Source: Nitrosarchaeum sp. (lineage in GTDB: Archaea; Thermoproteota; Nitrososphaeria; Nitrososphaerales; Nitrosopumilaceae). Taken from it: a stretch of 49,136 nt of DNA. The stretch lies in assembly GCA_023265135.1 (NCBI GenBank), contig JAHFUM010000010.1:1-49136 (forward strand), in the 5' to 3' direction. Of the stretch, positions 21,685 through 30,990 are shown one piece after another. The notes under the pieces were generated by a model. The model was not told the origin of the DNA and did no database searches. It saw nothing but the letters and a program-made list of their open reading frames with translations. Made by a program: the position numbers and the translations under genes. The first letter of the stretch is position 1. Every line of letters starts with the position of its first letter.

Positions 21685-24191
21685 CCGAAAAATTCCTCCA
21701 AACTTGATTGCACTTCACACTGCCATCCTGCACAATCTGTTAATGATTTAAGTGGATCCGAAAAAGTTTTAGTGAATTGTAAATCATAATCAATATACTT
21801 TTCAAGTTTTAATTCTTTTGGAATTCCTAAACTTGTTGGAAATGCAAATACATTTTCTTTTATAGGATTTGGCATTTTAAGATAAATAAACTTTATTTTA
21901 TCTCCGTTTTGAATTGATGCTAGTTTACCTTTTGTATGATAATTATACAATAAAGACCCCCTAACATGAATTGGGCAACCCTTTTTATATACTACATTAC
22001 TACCCCTCCACTTGTCAATATCAGAAACTCCTCTTGGAAATGCAATATCAGATGCATTAAGATCGACAAACTCAGATTTTATTCTACTAAACCAATCTTG
22101 AAATTCTATTTCCCCTGTTTCAAAAATCATTTTCAATCCTTCTTTTAGTTTGGCCCTACACCAGTGAGGAGTCGATGATCTAACAATTTCTATCCCCATA
22201 ACCTTTAATTTTGGAGGATTATATGCAATACCTTCCGAGTTATGAACATATAACGCATAGTTCTTTTTACCTCTAAACAAGCCACGGGATGCAATTGCCT
22301 CGCGTTTATTCTTCATCACTTTTTGGTAACAGTTCATCTTTTCAAAAACATCGTCAATTGATTCTTGAATTACTTTTTGACAAACTATTTCACCCAATTG
22401 ATCTAGAGCATTAACAATTGACTCATTAGATAATGTTTTACCTGAATTTGTTAATTCATCAACAATAGGTTGGCAATTCAAATAGATAGAATCTGTATCA
22501 CCATACATAACATAGTCAACATCTTTAGTTTTTAACATTCTATTAAATCTTGAATTCATTGCATTGGCTAAATGAATATCTGAAAATTGACCTGTTAAAG
22601 TGATTGCCGCCGCCATTCTCCAATCATAGTAATGGAACCCACTATTACCAATAGCACCATAAACGGAATTTGCTAGAATTTTAAGAGCCATTTGTTTATT
22701 ATTAAGGGCAGATACTCTAGGCAATAATGATTTATTTTTAGTTTTCTGATATTCATCCTCCAACTTCAACATCTCAGATTTTGCAATTTTGCGACCTTCC
22801 ATGCAAAATTCCATTAATTCTGCTAGAAATCCTTGTTTCTCCTTCCTATACATTGTTCCATTTGCTGCAATAGTTCTATTATATTTTATTGAATCGCTAT
22901 GAGCATTCAAAACTTTTTCACTCATATCTAACCAATCTTTAACTCCAATATCATACTCAATTGGTACAAACGTTTCAGGTGAAATATTCCATTGACGAAT
23001 AATACTTGGATATAGAGAAGCGTAATCAAATGACATTAACCAACCATACATTCCAGGTTTTGGTTCCTTAACCCATGCGCCAGGATATTCATTATCTAGT
23101 TTCGACGTTCTTGGTGGCACTGCAATTTTTGACTTTGACAAATGATTGTAAATATAAACTTCCCAAGGCAATACTGTTTTATAAACATCTTGCAAATTAC
23201 ATCTACATTGATACGCGATAGAGAAAACTAACTCAATCAACTTCATCTTATCATTTAATTCTTTAACTAAGAGAGTATCGACTGCGTTATAAGAGACGAA
23301 AGTTTGAAAATGATGATCGTATGAGTCCTTAAATGATTCCCCTGGTAATTCAATTTTTGTTTTACCAAGTTCTTCTTGTGCAATAAAACCCAATGCGTAT
23401 GATTCTTTTGCAGAATATGTAAATTTTTTATAACATTCCAGGTAGTCCAAATCCACAATACCATAAATGTCATAGGTTTGAACTTCTCTACCACGAATCT
23501 CGATTGTTTTTTCTCTTATATAACCAAATGGTGATAATTGTTTAACCATTGCATCATCAAACAATCTTGAAATCCTATTAACCATATATGGTATATCGAA
23601 ATGTGAAGTATTCCAGCCAGTCCAGATATCCGGAGCTTTAGACTTGTTATATGCAATAAAATATTGCAATAAAGCTTTTTCAGATTCAAACTTCTTATAC
23701 TCAAAATTATCTTCCGGTTGAGAAATATAATCTTTCAAACCTAATACAAGAGTTACATTTTCTAATGTATTATGAAGTGAAATAAGTGTTATAGGAGAGG
23801 ATGCGGACTGAATATCAGGAAAAGAACCATCTTCTGATATGACTTCTATGTCAATGATAAGAATTGATACCTTTGAAACGTCATACTCAATTTCATCAGG
23901 AAATTCTTCATTAATCAGTTGATATTGCCAGCGAGGAAATCCATGAATAGAAAACCCCTGAACATCCTTATACTGCTCAGTAAAATCTCGTGCTTCTTTT
24001 ATTGAATCAAATTTTATAGGTTCAAGGGGGTCATCATTATATAGAGAATGCCAAGAATTTTCAGAGTGAGTCTTAGCGGGAACAAATAGTGTCGGTTTGA
24101 ATGGAATACGTTCAGTTATTCTTTTTCCATTATTATATCCTCTATATAGGATATTATTTCCACTAACATTGCAATAGGTATAAAATATCAT
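21681..24191 (-). CDS. 43: Family B DNA polymerase (T4 gp43 type)
   Basis: The 836-residue replicative polymerase has an N-terminal 3'-5' exonuclease (IIDIEVISED, WTGWNTSHFDIPYM) and the palm motifs DYASLYPSII, KILANSVYGAIGN and YGDTDSIYLN. KLKVMGIEIVRSSTPHW is also present. The C-terminus SSLEEFFG is a clamp-binding-type peptide, as in T4-like polymerases that bind the gp45 clamp. The same peptide ends the DpdA-like protein. It is shorter than T4 gp43 (898). It overlaps the dNMP kinase stop by 4 bp. Confidence 0.97.
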   Translation of the reverse strand: MIFYTYCNVSGNNILYRGYNNGKRITERIPFKPTLFVPAKTHSENSWHSLYNDDPLEPIKFDSIKEARDFTEQYKDVQGFSIHGFPRWQYQLINEEFPDEIEYDVSKVSILIIDIEVISEDGSFPDIQSASSPITLISLHNTLENVTLVLGLKDYISQPEDNFEYKKFESEKALLQYFIAYNKSKAPDIWTGWNTSHFDIPYMVNRISRLFDDAMVKQLSPFGYIREKTIEIRGREVQTYDIYGIVDLDYLECYKKFTYSAKESYALGFIAQEELGKTKIELPGESFKDSYDHHFQTFVSYNAVDTLLVKELNDKMKLIELVFSIAYQCRCNLQDVYKTVLPWEVYIYNHLSKSKIAVPPRTSKLDNEYPGAWVKEPKPGMYGWLMSFDYASLYPSIIRQWNISPETFVPIEYDIGVKDWLDMSEKVLNAHSDSIKYNRTIAANGTMYRKEKQGFLAELMEFCMEGRKIAKSEMLKLEDEYQKTKNKSLLPRVSALNNKQMALKILANSVYGAIGNSGFHYYDWRMAAAITLTGQFSDIHLANAMNSRFNRMLKTKDVDYVMYGDTDSIYLNCQPIVDELTNSGKTLSNESIVNALDQLGEIVCQKVIQESIDDVFEKMNCYQKVMKNKREAIASRGLFRGKKNYALYVHNSEGIAYNPPKLKVMGIEIVRSSTPHWCRAKLKEGLKMIFETGEIEFQDWFSRIKSEFVDLNASDIAFPRGVSDIDKWRGSNVVYKKGCPIHVRGSLLYNYHTKGKLASIQNGDKIKFIYLKMPNPIKENVFAFPTSLGIPKELKLEKYIDYDLQFTKTFSDPLKSLTDCAGWQCEVQSSLEEFFG

Positions 24192-24757
24192 TCTGACTCT
24201 AGTAATATTGCAACAATTATTTTATTAATTTCTTCCATGCACATCTCAACTGACCAATTATTTTGCACGATAAAATCAACCTTGTCAAGCCAAATACCAA
24301 TTTCCGATGAATGTGCTATAAGACCTCCCGACATTACATGGCGTGTATGAGGATTATCACGTCTTTCTATTTTAATAATAATTCCACCCAACTCATGTAT
24401 CATATCAGCTTCATTATCAAATCTGCAATCTGTAATTACTACATTTTTTCCAGAATTTTTTAATTTTGTGATATTTTCTTTTGCAAGTAAAACCCAAACA
24501 TCATCAGCGATTAAATTACGACCCCATTCAGTACCTAATGTTTGCGCCATGAAACGAATACTTTTACCAAACTTATAATCTGGAGAATTTTTTAATTCAG
24601 GATTTTCAATATCTTCAATTGGGATATTGAACATTGAAACCAGACCGGCTTTAAGTGGTCCAGCCATAGCATACTTCACCCAATGAGGATCTACCATCAA
24701 ATGTCTTGCTACTGTATCTTTGCCGCAACCGGCTGCACCAGTTAATCCTATAATCAT
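24188..24757 (-). CDS. 1: Deoxynucleoside monophosphate kinase (T4 gp1 type)
   Basis: The 189-residue protein has P-loop GLTGAAGCGKDT (4-15), RFMAQTLGTEWGR and TDCRFDNEAD. These are characteristic of T4 gp1, which phosphorylates several dNMPs. It feeds the polymerase encoded directly downstream. Confidence 0.92.
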   Translation of the reverse strand: MIIGLTGAAGCGKDTVARHLMVDPHWVKYAMAGPLKAGLVSMFNIPIEDIENPELKNSPDYKFGKSIRFMAQTLGTEWGRNLIADDVWVLLAKENITKLKNSGKNVVITDCRFDNEADMIHELGGIIIKIERRDNPHTRHVMSGGLIAHSSEIGIWLDKVDFIVQNNWSVEMCMEEINKIIVAILLESE

Positions 24758-24767
24758 TCAATCTCCC

Positions 24768-24941
24768 TTAAATTGCATCATAAACTTCTAAAACAGTCCA
24801 CATTATATCTTCTTGTTGTTCAATAGTAATAGGATTGCAAATATCTACAAATACATTATAGCAGTTTAACATCTTCCTTGCAAATTTATCCCCGTTACTG
24901 CGTATATAATCTTCTATATCTTTAGTTGTCTTAAATTTCAC
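24768..24941 (-). CDS. Hypothetical protein, 57 residues, GTG start
   Basis: A GTG ORF with GAGGA at a good distance. The product begins MKFKTTKDIEDYIRSNG and looks helical. It ends 11 bp before the kinase gene. Function is unknown. Confidence 0.65.
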   Translation of the reverse strand: MKFKTTKDIEDYIRSNGDKFARKMLNCYNVFVDICNPITIEQQEDIMWTVLEVYDAI

Positions 24942-25047
24942 TTTAGTTCCTCACTTTTAAAGTTAATATAAATATATTATTACATCAATAAATTTCCTGA
25001 AGAATGGATAAATAAAACATTCCGTGAAGTTGGCTTCTATTTTATAC

Positions 25048-26319
25048 CTAATTGAGTTCATTCAACGAATTTGCTTTATCTTTATCTTCTCTTAGTTCTA
25101 CAAATCTTGGCAGAAAAAGAGAAACTATATTAGAGGTTTTTGATTGTATTAGTTGATTATATTTAACTGTTACTATTTTTCCGATTAATGTTTCTTTAAA
25201 AAATATCTCTCGCTGTGTATCAGAAAACCCAATCCCTACATTAACTTCTAGCAAACCATCAGATGTCTTGCACACAAACGCACCCAATTTACCAAGATTT
25301 TTTCCTGTCCCTTCTTCTATTGAAGATATGATTAAATCCGCTTCTTCAACTTCTTTAATTTTACCAGAATCTTTTGTTCTTTTACCCACCCATAAAGAGT
25401 CAATATTCTTAAGAATACATCCTTCTTGTCCAACTGCAACACAATTCTCGAAGAACTTTTGAGCTTCTAATTCATTATAAATAATTGCAGTGGGTAGAAC
25501 ATAGATTTTTTGAGGCTTGTATGCAAAATATATTTTGGTCAACTCTTCAATCCGGGCACTATATGGAATAGTTGAGGTAAAATCAACAATATCCCAAGAA
25601 GCAAACTTAATAAGTTCAGCTTCTTCTTTTGAAATTGTACCTTTAATAGCCCTATTGATTATACCATTACCAGTTTTTCTGTCAAGAACTTTACCATCTT
25701 TATAGCAAAGCAATTCACCGTCAAGTGTCTCACCTTCATTTATCAATAGTGCAAGATCTTTATCTAAACATCCATGCAGTTCGATCTCTTTACCATTTCT
25801 GGAAAGAGCCACTGCCTTTCCATTAACCAATGAAATATGTGCTCGTGCACCGTCTGACTTTATTTGTCCATAACATGGAAATTTAATACCGGAAATATCT
25901 TTATGACTGAGCATAACATCGAAAGTTGGCACAATACCAGGCCAAACTTTATTTGGAGTTGATTCTGAACAACCGCAACGGAGGTCACGTTGAATAATAC
26001 GAGACAATACTTCTTTATTTTCTGTGGTTTGTGTATTTGCCAAATTTGCGAGGAATGTTTTGGCGTCATGTCCAGTCACATTTCTATTGGACAACCCAGA
26101 TAACATTGCGAGTGCATGTTTTAAACTGTGTTGTTGCGTTGTTGGTGCAGTAATGAAAGAATCATCAATAAAACTCTGATAATATTGAATAAACGGATTA
26201 TATGCTGCCGAGAATACTGCCTTAAGCAATTCATTATCCTTTTCACGCCTTAGAATTGCTTCCTTTTCATTGCGAGAAGGAGTTGCGGCAATTTCATTCA
26301 GAATCTTCAATATACTCAT
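25048..26319 (-). CDS. 30: ATP-dependent DNA ligase
   Basis: The AMP-accepting Lys lies in YGQIKSDGARAH (about residue 154 from this start). Later motifs are LDGELLCY, EGCILKN and the C-terminal IVTVKYNQL. The start is placed at ATG 26319, with AAGG eight bases upstream; a GTG three codons earlier is possible. At about 423 residues it is shorter than T4 ligase (487). It probably joins Okazaki fragments with RNase H and polymerase. The upstream leader is unusual: a structured RNA and a seven-codon leader ORF. Confidence 0.93.
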   Translation of the reverse strand: MSILKILNEIAATPSRNEKEAILRREKDNELLKAVFSAAYNPFIQYYQSFIDDSFITAPTTQQHSLKHALAMLSGLSNRNVTGHDAKTFLANLANTQTTENKEVLSRIIQRDLRCGCSESTPNKVWPGIVPTFDVMLSHKDISGIKFPCYGQIKSDGARAHISLVNGKAVALSRNGKEIELHGCLDKDLALLINEGETLDGELLCYKDGKVLDRKTGNGIINRAIKGTISKEEAELIKFASWDIVDFTSTIPYSARIEELTKIYFAYKPQKIYVLPTAIIYNELEAQKFFENCVAVGQEGCILKNIDSLWVGKRTKDSGKIKEVEEADLIISSIEEGTGKNLGKLGAFVCKTSDGLLEVNVGIGFSDTQREIFFKETLIGKIVTVKYNQLIQSKTSNIVSLFLPRFVELREDKDKANSLNELN

Positions 26320-26324
26320 ATCAT

Positions 26325-26348
26325 TCACCTTAGATTATAATTTACCAT
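26325..26348 (-). CDS. Seven-codon leader ORF before DNA ligase
   Basis: AAGGAG six to nine bases before an ATG opens MVNYNLR and a TGA at 26325-26327, just ahead of the ligase start. The strong start signal and overlap (TGAATGATATG) suggest a leader peptide or a re-initiation device. It could also be a remnant start. Confidence 0.35.
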   Translation of the reverse strand: MVNYNLR

Positions 26349-26361
26349 TATCTCCTTATAT

Positions 26362-26510
26362 TACATAAGGTCGGGATTGGTAACAACCCTACTGCGCTCT
26401 AGATTGAGGTTCCTTGCTTGCTACGCCAGTTCGCCAAGCTCATTCACGTACCCTTTATATGGGTTCCAGACCTCTCTGTTCACCGGACTACCTACCGGAG
26501 TTTAGGGTCA
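26362..26510 (-). ncRNA. Structured RNA candidate in the DNA ligase leader
   Basis: On the minus strand, non-coding DNA between the 26513 gene and ligase folds into nested helices: CCCTA (near 26502-26506) with TAGGG (near 26383-26387), CCGG/CCGG around 26482-26497, GAGGT/ACCTC (about 26470 and 26404), ACCC/GGGT (26464-26450) and GCTTG/CAAGC (26440-26417). A further GGGTTG/CAA-CCC hairpin follows. All three frames are broken by stops. It may be a stand-alone RNA or a cis-regulator of ligase; no known family is recognised. Confidence 0.5.
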
Positions 26511-26512
26511 AA

Positions 26513-26713
26513 CTAAAATTGATATGAGTCTTGCCCTTCTTTGTACCTTTCATACCCATATTCCTTAAAAATATCAGTTGTGGTCATTTTATCATATGAT
26601 TTAAGAGACTCTTCATAACATTTTTGTTTATTTTCTATAGAGGTAAACTTTGGTATACCAATACGTGCAAGGTGTTCAATCATCTCTTTTCGTATCACTT
26701 CAAGTTCATTCAT
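26513..26713 (-). CDS. Hypothetical helical protein, 66 residues
   Basis: The start is set at ATG 26713 (MNELEVIRKEMIEHL) with GGGG upstream; the longer frame would need TTG. The product is helical and charged. It follows a phage promoter and precedes the structured RNA and ligase. Function is unknown. Confidence 0.65.
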   Translation of the reverse strand: MNELEVIRKEMIEHLARIGIPKFTSIENKQKCYEESLKSYDKMTTTDIFKEYGYERYKEGQDSYQF

Positions 26714-26746
26714 CTCCCGCCCCTGTTTAATCAATTAATATAACGC

Positions 26747-26774
26747 ATTATACAGAATTGCGAATTAAATGCAA
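26747..26774 (-). promoter_or_regulatory. Phage promoter (TTGCAT-16-TATAAT)
   Basis: A recurrent-family promoter with TTACGAAATA upstream and TTGATTAAACAGG downstream. It drives the 66-residue gene, the structured RNA and DNA ligase. Confidence 0.8.
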
Positions 26775-26794
26775 GGTATTTCGTAACTACTTGA

Positions 26795-27346
26795 TTATTT
26801 TAAAGCAACTCTATCACAAAGTTTTAATTTAAGTGCTTCCTCAGCGCTTAAATATACATCATGTTGGGGAAATAATGTAGTTTCTAACACTTTTTTAGTC
26901 AAACTAGTACACTTTTGATAATGATTGAAAATTCTATCACGAAGAAGATTGAAATTTTTCAATTCTGCATATAGCTCAAAATCTTTTCCTATTGCACCAG
27001 CAGAAAATTGATGAGACATAATACTTGTATTTGGAGTCAAAGTTCGATGTCCCGGTTGACCCGCCAAAAATATCATAAGACCTGATGACATTATTTCACC
27101 TAATCCGGTTGTATGAATTGGAATATGTGAACCTTGCATTACATCAATAATGGCAAATGCATCATTTACAAAACCACCAGCTGAGTTAATTATCAAATTT
27201 AATGACTTTGGTTTTGTATCAGAAGAGTTTGCATTTAGTATCCATTCTATAACTTCTTTTGATGATTCGTTTGAAATCTCACCAAATAATAAGTAAAATC
27301 CTGGTACAGAAAATGTTTCAACTTTTGAGATTTTATCAGTAGACAT
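26795..27346 (-). CDS. ClpP-like serine protease
   Basis: The 183-residue protein has NSAGGFVNDAFAI, the Ser in GEIMSSG (about 87) and the His in IMSHQFSAG (112), matching ClpP catalytic Ser and His. ClpP-fold phage proteases usually act in prohead maturation or regulated proteolysis. No portal or scaffold gene is near, so a host-directed or replication-stage role is equally possible. Confidence 0.85.
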   Translation of the reverse strand: MSTDKISKVETFSVPGFYLLFGEISNESSKEVIEWILNANSSDTKPKSLNLIINSAGGFVNDAFAIIDVMQGSHIPIHTTGLGEIMSSGLMIFLAGQPGHRTLTPNTSIMSHQFSAGAIGKDFELYAELKNFNLLRDRIFNHYQKCTSLTKKVLETTLFPQHDVYLSAEEALKLKLCDRVALK

Positions 27347-27354
27347 TATGAATC

Positions 27355-27645
27355 TTAAGTTTTACTTTTAATTGGGGTTATGGTACTTGTCTTATCCATT
27401 CTACTACCTGGAGTTTTATTATGTATCTGTTGCAGACGATCTTGAAATGCTTTAGGGGGTTTTATGTGACCCATTCTTACTGGGTCACCGATACTTAAAG
27501 GTGATATAACAATTGATTGCTCTACTGTGTTTTCGGAACCACATTTAGGGCAAGGTCTTGATTCTGGAATCTTTCTATCAGTAATAGAATGCATTTCATC
27601 CCAATTTTTATTACAGGCACTACAAATATAATCGTAACTTGGCAT
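27355..27645 (-). CDS. FmdB-type zinc ribbon protein
   Basis: CSAC (8-11) and CPKC (about 32-35) form a zinc ribbon after MPSYDYIC, the FmdB/putative regulatory protein signature. The C-terminal tail is basic and disordered. Such small ribbons are frequent in phages; function is unknown. Confidence 0.8.
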   Translation of the reverse strand: MPSYDYICSACNKNWDEMHSITDRKIPESRPCPKCGSENTVEQSIVISPLSIGDPVRMGHIKPPKAFQDRLQQIHNKTPGSRMDKTSTITPIKSKT

Positions 27646-28146
27646 TTATTTCCTAATCAAAGTATGAAAATCTCTCATCTTACCTTTATATTCAAAACCA
27701 GCATCTCCTAAATGTTTTTTGGCAAACTTATTAGTAAAAATACCAGAGTATAGAGAATCTAATTTTTTATCTGCAGGTTTTGTTCTTATTACATTATGGC
27801 CAAACTCATTTGCACCTTTTAATCCAACATGAAATACTTTATTTATAACTTTCATGGAATCGCCCAACCTCGATCTAGAGTCATCATAATGTTTTTCAAT
27901 ATTATTGGAAAATTTGCCGTGATGCGATGAAAATGCTAGTTCACCAGATGTTTTATTTAGTGCAACTAATACATGATGTTCTGGTGTATGGGAAAAAAAA
28001 GTGTGTTTCCAATGTTCAGAATCATACCATTTACCATTTTTGGAATCTGTACCATATTCAGTATCTCTAGGTTTTATAGATTCTTCTAATTCTATAAAAT
28101 CTGCAAATGAAATTAATTCATTTTCTATAATATATATACCACTCAT
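27646..28146 (-). CDS. Hypothetical protein, 166 residues
   Basis: A soluble protein rich in His and aromatic residues (HWKHTFFSHTPEHHVLV, LAFSSHHGKF) with a LYSGIFTNKFAKKHLGDAGF C-terminal segment. The starting ATG overlaps the stop of the homing gene. A GNAT-like or decoy role is conceivable, but no family is recognised. Confidence 0.6.
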   Translation of the reverse strand: MSGIYIIENELISFADFIELEESIKPRDTEYGTDSKNGKWYDSEHWKHTFFSHTPEHHVLVALNKTSGELAFSSHHGKFSNNIEKHYDDSRSRLGDSMKVINKVFHVGLKGANEFGHNVIRTKPADKKLDSLYSGIFTNKFAKKHLGDAGFEYKGKMRDFHTLIRK

Positions 28147-28861
28147 TAACCCTTTACCATACCTTTATAAAATTTGAGCGGTATTTCATCTTTTAAAAGA
28201 TGTTGTTTATTTATAATACCATTTGTTATCCATATTCTACTTTGTCGTATTATTTCCCCTGTTTTAACTTTACGCCAATAATCGGTCGAGATTTTTTTAC
28301 AATGACCAGATAATGCGTTGCGTTTCCCTTGGGTAGCTCCGCCTTTTCTTGTTATTGATTTTCTTAAAATGGGATCACAGAAAGCGCCTGTTTTATTCAT
28401 TTTATGATATTTGCCACCCTTTCTCCCTAACGCAATTCGATCATCACGAGTTAAAGAGTTAGTAACTTTTCTCATATTCTCTTTAACTCGGTCAAGATTT
28501 TCTCTTACATATTTTCTTCCTTGTTCCTTTATATGTTCCTTTATAAATCTCTGAGTCTCTTCGTTACATAAGTTATAAACATCGCCACCAGCAATTCCAT
28601 CTTCTAACTTCAGATTCAACCAATTATCAGATTCAACAATATTCCACTGTTTAGAACATATTAAGGCAAAGTCTTTTATAGATTCTTTATCATAGAATAG
28701 GCAGTACCATAATGTCTCAACATATAATTTTCCATGGGTTTTGATATGAGATTTCCAATGTTTACCAGAACCATGATATGTTAAAGGATTTTTATTGTTT
28801 TGCCAAAATATAGTTTTCCTGTTATAGAGTGGTGTTTAATATATAAATAAGTTGGGTTCAT
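28146..28861 (-). pseudogene. GIY-YIG homing endonuclease with one-base deletion
   Basis: The ATG at 28861 opens NPTYLYIKHHSITGKLYFGKTI, nearly matching the plus-strand homing gene. Translation then breaks in a run of five A (plus-strand T at 28789-28793), where six would continue as KNPLTYHGSGKHWKSHIKTHGK. The remaining frame runs to 28146, ending with RIWITNGIINKQ. It is close to the gene at 15106 up to about residue 90, then differs in its DNA-binding part. Confidence 0.75.
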
Positions 28862-28888
28862 TATTAATTCTTTTCTGCATGAATAACA

Positions 28889-29349
28889 TTATTTATTAAA
28901 TTTAATTATCTCTAACCCACATTTTTCAAGAAATTTCAACCCATCATTGCTTCTATAATCATCTAAATACATAACTTTTATAGTACCAGAATTAAATATC
29001 AATTTACTACAAAACATACAAGGTGAATGTGTAAGATATATAGTTGATCCTGTTGTTTTTATGCCATTTTTCAATGCTTTACCGTAACAATTTTCCTCTG
29101 CATGTACAACTTCAGGTTTAGTTACTGGAATTGGATTCGTTACTAAAAATCACCATCATCGTCTAATATTGGGACATAATGTTCACAACAGTTATCCCAG
29201 CCCCGTGGAGTCCCATTATATCCCATAACCATAACACCATCATTTACAAGTAATGATCCAACTTGCAATCTAATAGCTCTAGATTGTTGGGCTATACGTT
29301 TTACAAGATCAATATATAACGCATCATCCCTACTTGACAATTTTAACAT
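28889..29349 (-). pseudogene. dCMP deaminase with apparent one-base deletion
   Basis: dCMP deaminase supplies dUMP for ThyX. The N-terminal part (VGSLLVNDGVMVMGYNGTPRGWDNC) and C-terminal part (THSPCMFCSKL) lie in different frames. Between them LVTNPIPVTKPEVVHAEENC, containing the catalytic HAE, continues if the T run (plus-strand A at 29145-29149) is one base longer. Reading then restores the zinc site HAE + PCxxC. A TTG at 29340 with AAGGA upstream may be the true start. The enzyme fits with ThyX and dUTPase elsewhere in the window. Confidence 0.8.
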
Positions 29350-29788
29350 CCTTAACAAAATTTGGAAATACACTCTTAACAAAATCTGCGGTTATACTTG
29401 GATATAATTCTTCTAATGCTCTATCCTTTGCACTGCATAAAATTTCACAATCTTTCAATGGGCAATTGATAAGAACCTCATAAAAAATCTGTTCCTTCTT
29501 GAATTTCTTCAGATCACCACCTTTTAAACAATGACGAAGTCTGGGAAGGTTTGATGCCAAAAGACCTTGGAAATCTGGATGCGTTACACCATCCATATCT
29601 TTTAAATCCATTGCAGGCATGCCTTCAGGAAGATCCATTTGAATAGTTTTATTAAAATTTAACGATAGAATATAGTTGAGGGGTGCTCTATTACCGTACT
29701 CTTTTAATAATTCAATTTTTCTTGCGTCTTTTGCTTTTTGAATTGCATCCAATTGTTCAAATGCATGGATTAATTTTAATACTGCCAT
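29330..29788 (-). CDS. Conserved phage protein (DUF6433-like)
   Basis: The start is placed at ATG 29788 with AAGGAG upstream. The 152-residue protein begins MAVLKLIHAFEQ and has KIELLKEYGNRAPLNYIL and LPEGMPA, typical of the DUF6433 pattern seen in T4-like phages of aquatic bacteria. It is highly helical. Its stop lies within the start of the deaminase gene. Function is unknown. Confidence 0.75.
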   Translation of the reverse strand: MAVLKLIHAFEQLDAIQKAKDARKIELLKEYGNRAPLNYILSLNFNKTIQMDLPEGMPAMDLKDMDGVTHPDFQGLLASNLPRLRHCLKGGDLKKFKKEQIFYEVLINCPLKDCEILCSAKDRALEELYPSITADFVKSVFPNFVKDVKIVK

Positions 29789-29798
29789 TTTATTCTCC

Positions 29799-30689
29799 TT
29801 AGAAATCACTTGCAGAACCTAATAACAACTTCATTCTGTTTTGTGTTAAATAATTATATACTTTTATTTTACTACCTTTAATCTCATAGTCCATATATTC
29901 CTTAACTACTCTAGTATATATTGCATCAGGAATTAAATCAAAATCTATAAGTAACTCATTACGTTTATAATGAGTTCTTTCAGACTCATCTAAACAGGCA
30001 TCAATTCCTTTATTATAAAAATCAATCAGTCTAGCAGTTTTGAATGGTGATGCTCTTACAGGGCAATTATCTGCTCTTGCCTTAGACCATGTATCACCAT
30101 TTGTAATTGAGGGAATATTATCCTTTGCTTGGCCAGAGCATATATTTTCAATTAACCACTTCTTAGGATTTTTTTCAACAACAAACTTCTTTTCTATGTT
30201 TGACCATTGACGAACACCATGATATTTTTGCAATTGCCGCATATCACCATCTGAACTAACAATCATTATATCCTGAGGTTCTTCAATCAACCCAGTGTTA
30301 ATTAATTCATTTTCCTGAAAATGTTTAGTCAGTACAGCAATACAATCATCTGCTTCGGCGTTTTGTACTTCAAGCACAATATATGGGAAGTTTTCTTTCA
30401 AATCTTCTTTAAATTCATTGAGAGTTTCAAACACCAACTCCCAGTCCAAACTTGAAGAGTCCCTTGAATGTGTCCTATGACCTTTGTAATGGGGAAACCT
30501 ATCACGTCTCCAATAATTTTTAGCATCAACACAGAGGATAACTTTACCTGGAAACTTCCTTTTCAACGACAAAATTTGATTTAAACAAATATGTTTAATC
30601 ATACCTTTATCTGCGCCTCTCAATTCTTTAGATTGAACGGCGCAGGAAGATATTACAGTTTGACTAAAATCAACTAGTGTAATGGCCAA
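29799..30689 (-). CDS. rnh: RNase H / 5'-3' exonuclease (T4 Rnh type)
   Basis: The FEN-type acidic blocks are LVDFSQ, the LCVDAKN loop, NAEADDCIAVL and IVSSDGDMRQLQ. In T4 this enzyme removes RNA primers and adjoining DNA. The start is placed at TTG 30689, one base after the upstream stop; a TTG at 30722 also opens the frame. It works with polymerase and ligase genes in the window. Confidence 0.9.
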   Translation of the reverse strand: MAITLVDFSQTVISSCAVQSKELRGADKGMIKHICLNQILSLKRKFPGKVILCVDAKNYWRRDRFPHYKGHRTHSRDSSSLDWELVFETLNEFKEDLKENFPYIVLEVQNAEADDCIAVLTKHFQENELINTGLIEEPQDIMIVSSDGDMRQLQKYHGVRQWSNIEKKFVVEKNPKKWLIENICSGQAKDNIPSITNGDTWSKARADNCPVRASPFKTARLIDFYNKGIDACLDESERTHYKRNELLIDFDLIPDAIYTRVVKEYMDYEIKGSKIKVYNYLTQNRMKLLLGSASDF

Positions 30690-30690
30690 T

Positions 30691-30948
30691 TTATAGTTTT
30701 CCTTGTTCTTTGAAGATTTCAACTACTTTATTAGCAATTGGAATGCATTTCATTAAGTCATTCGCATGCCTAACTTCAACTGAACGCATTGCAACAAAAA
30801 ATGCATCTCTCCATACAACATGTTCATCGTCAATAAATGGAGTTAATTCTACCCCATTATCAATCACATTATCTTGTTTGTTTTTCTTTGCTGCACGAGC
30901 GTCTCGTGCACGTTTAAGTGCTTCTATTTGAGCTTCAGTTGCTGCCAT
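30691..30948 (-). CDS. Hypothetical basic-N-terminus protein, 85 residues
   Basis: The N-terminal 22 residues (QIEALKRARDARAAKKNK) form a basic helix; the rest is helical. It sits one base upstream of RNase H and may be co-translated with it. Function is unknown. Confidence 0.65.
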   Translation of the reverse strand: MAATEAQIEALKRARDARAAKKNKQDNVIDNGVELTPFIDDEHVVWRDAFFVAMRSVEVRHANDLMKCIPIANKVVEIFKEQGKL

Positions 30949-30990
30949 TTATACCCCCATTAGAAATTAAATTATACATTTTATTATCCT

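Noticed and set aside
24967-24974. Plus-strand TATAAATA
   Set aside because: No plus-strand gene follows; probably a chance match in AT-rich DNA. The same applies at 43682-43689.
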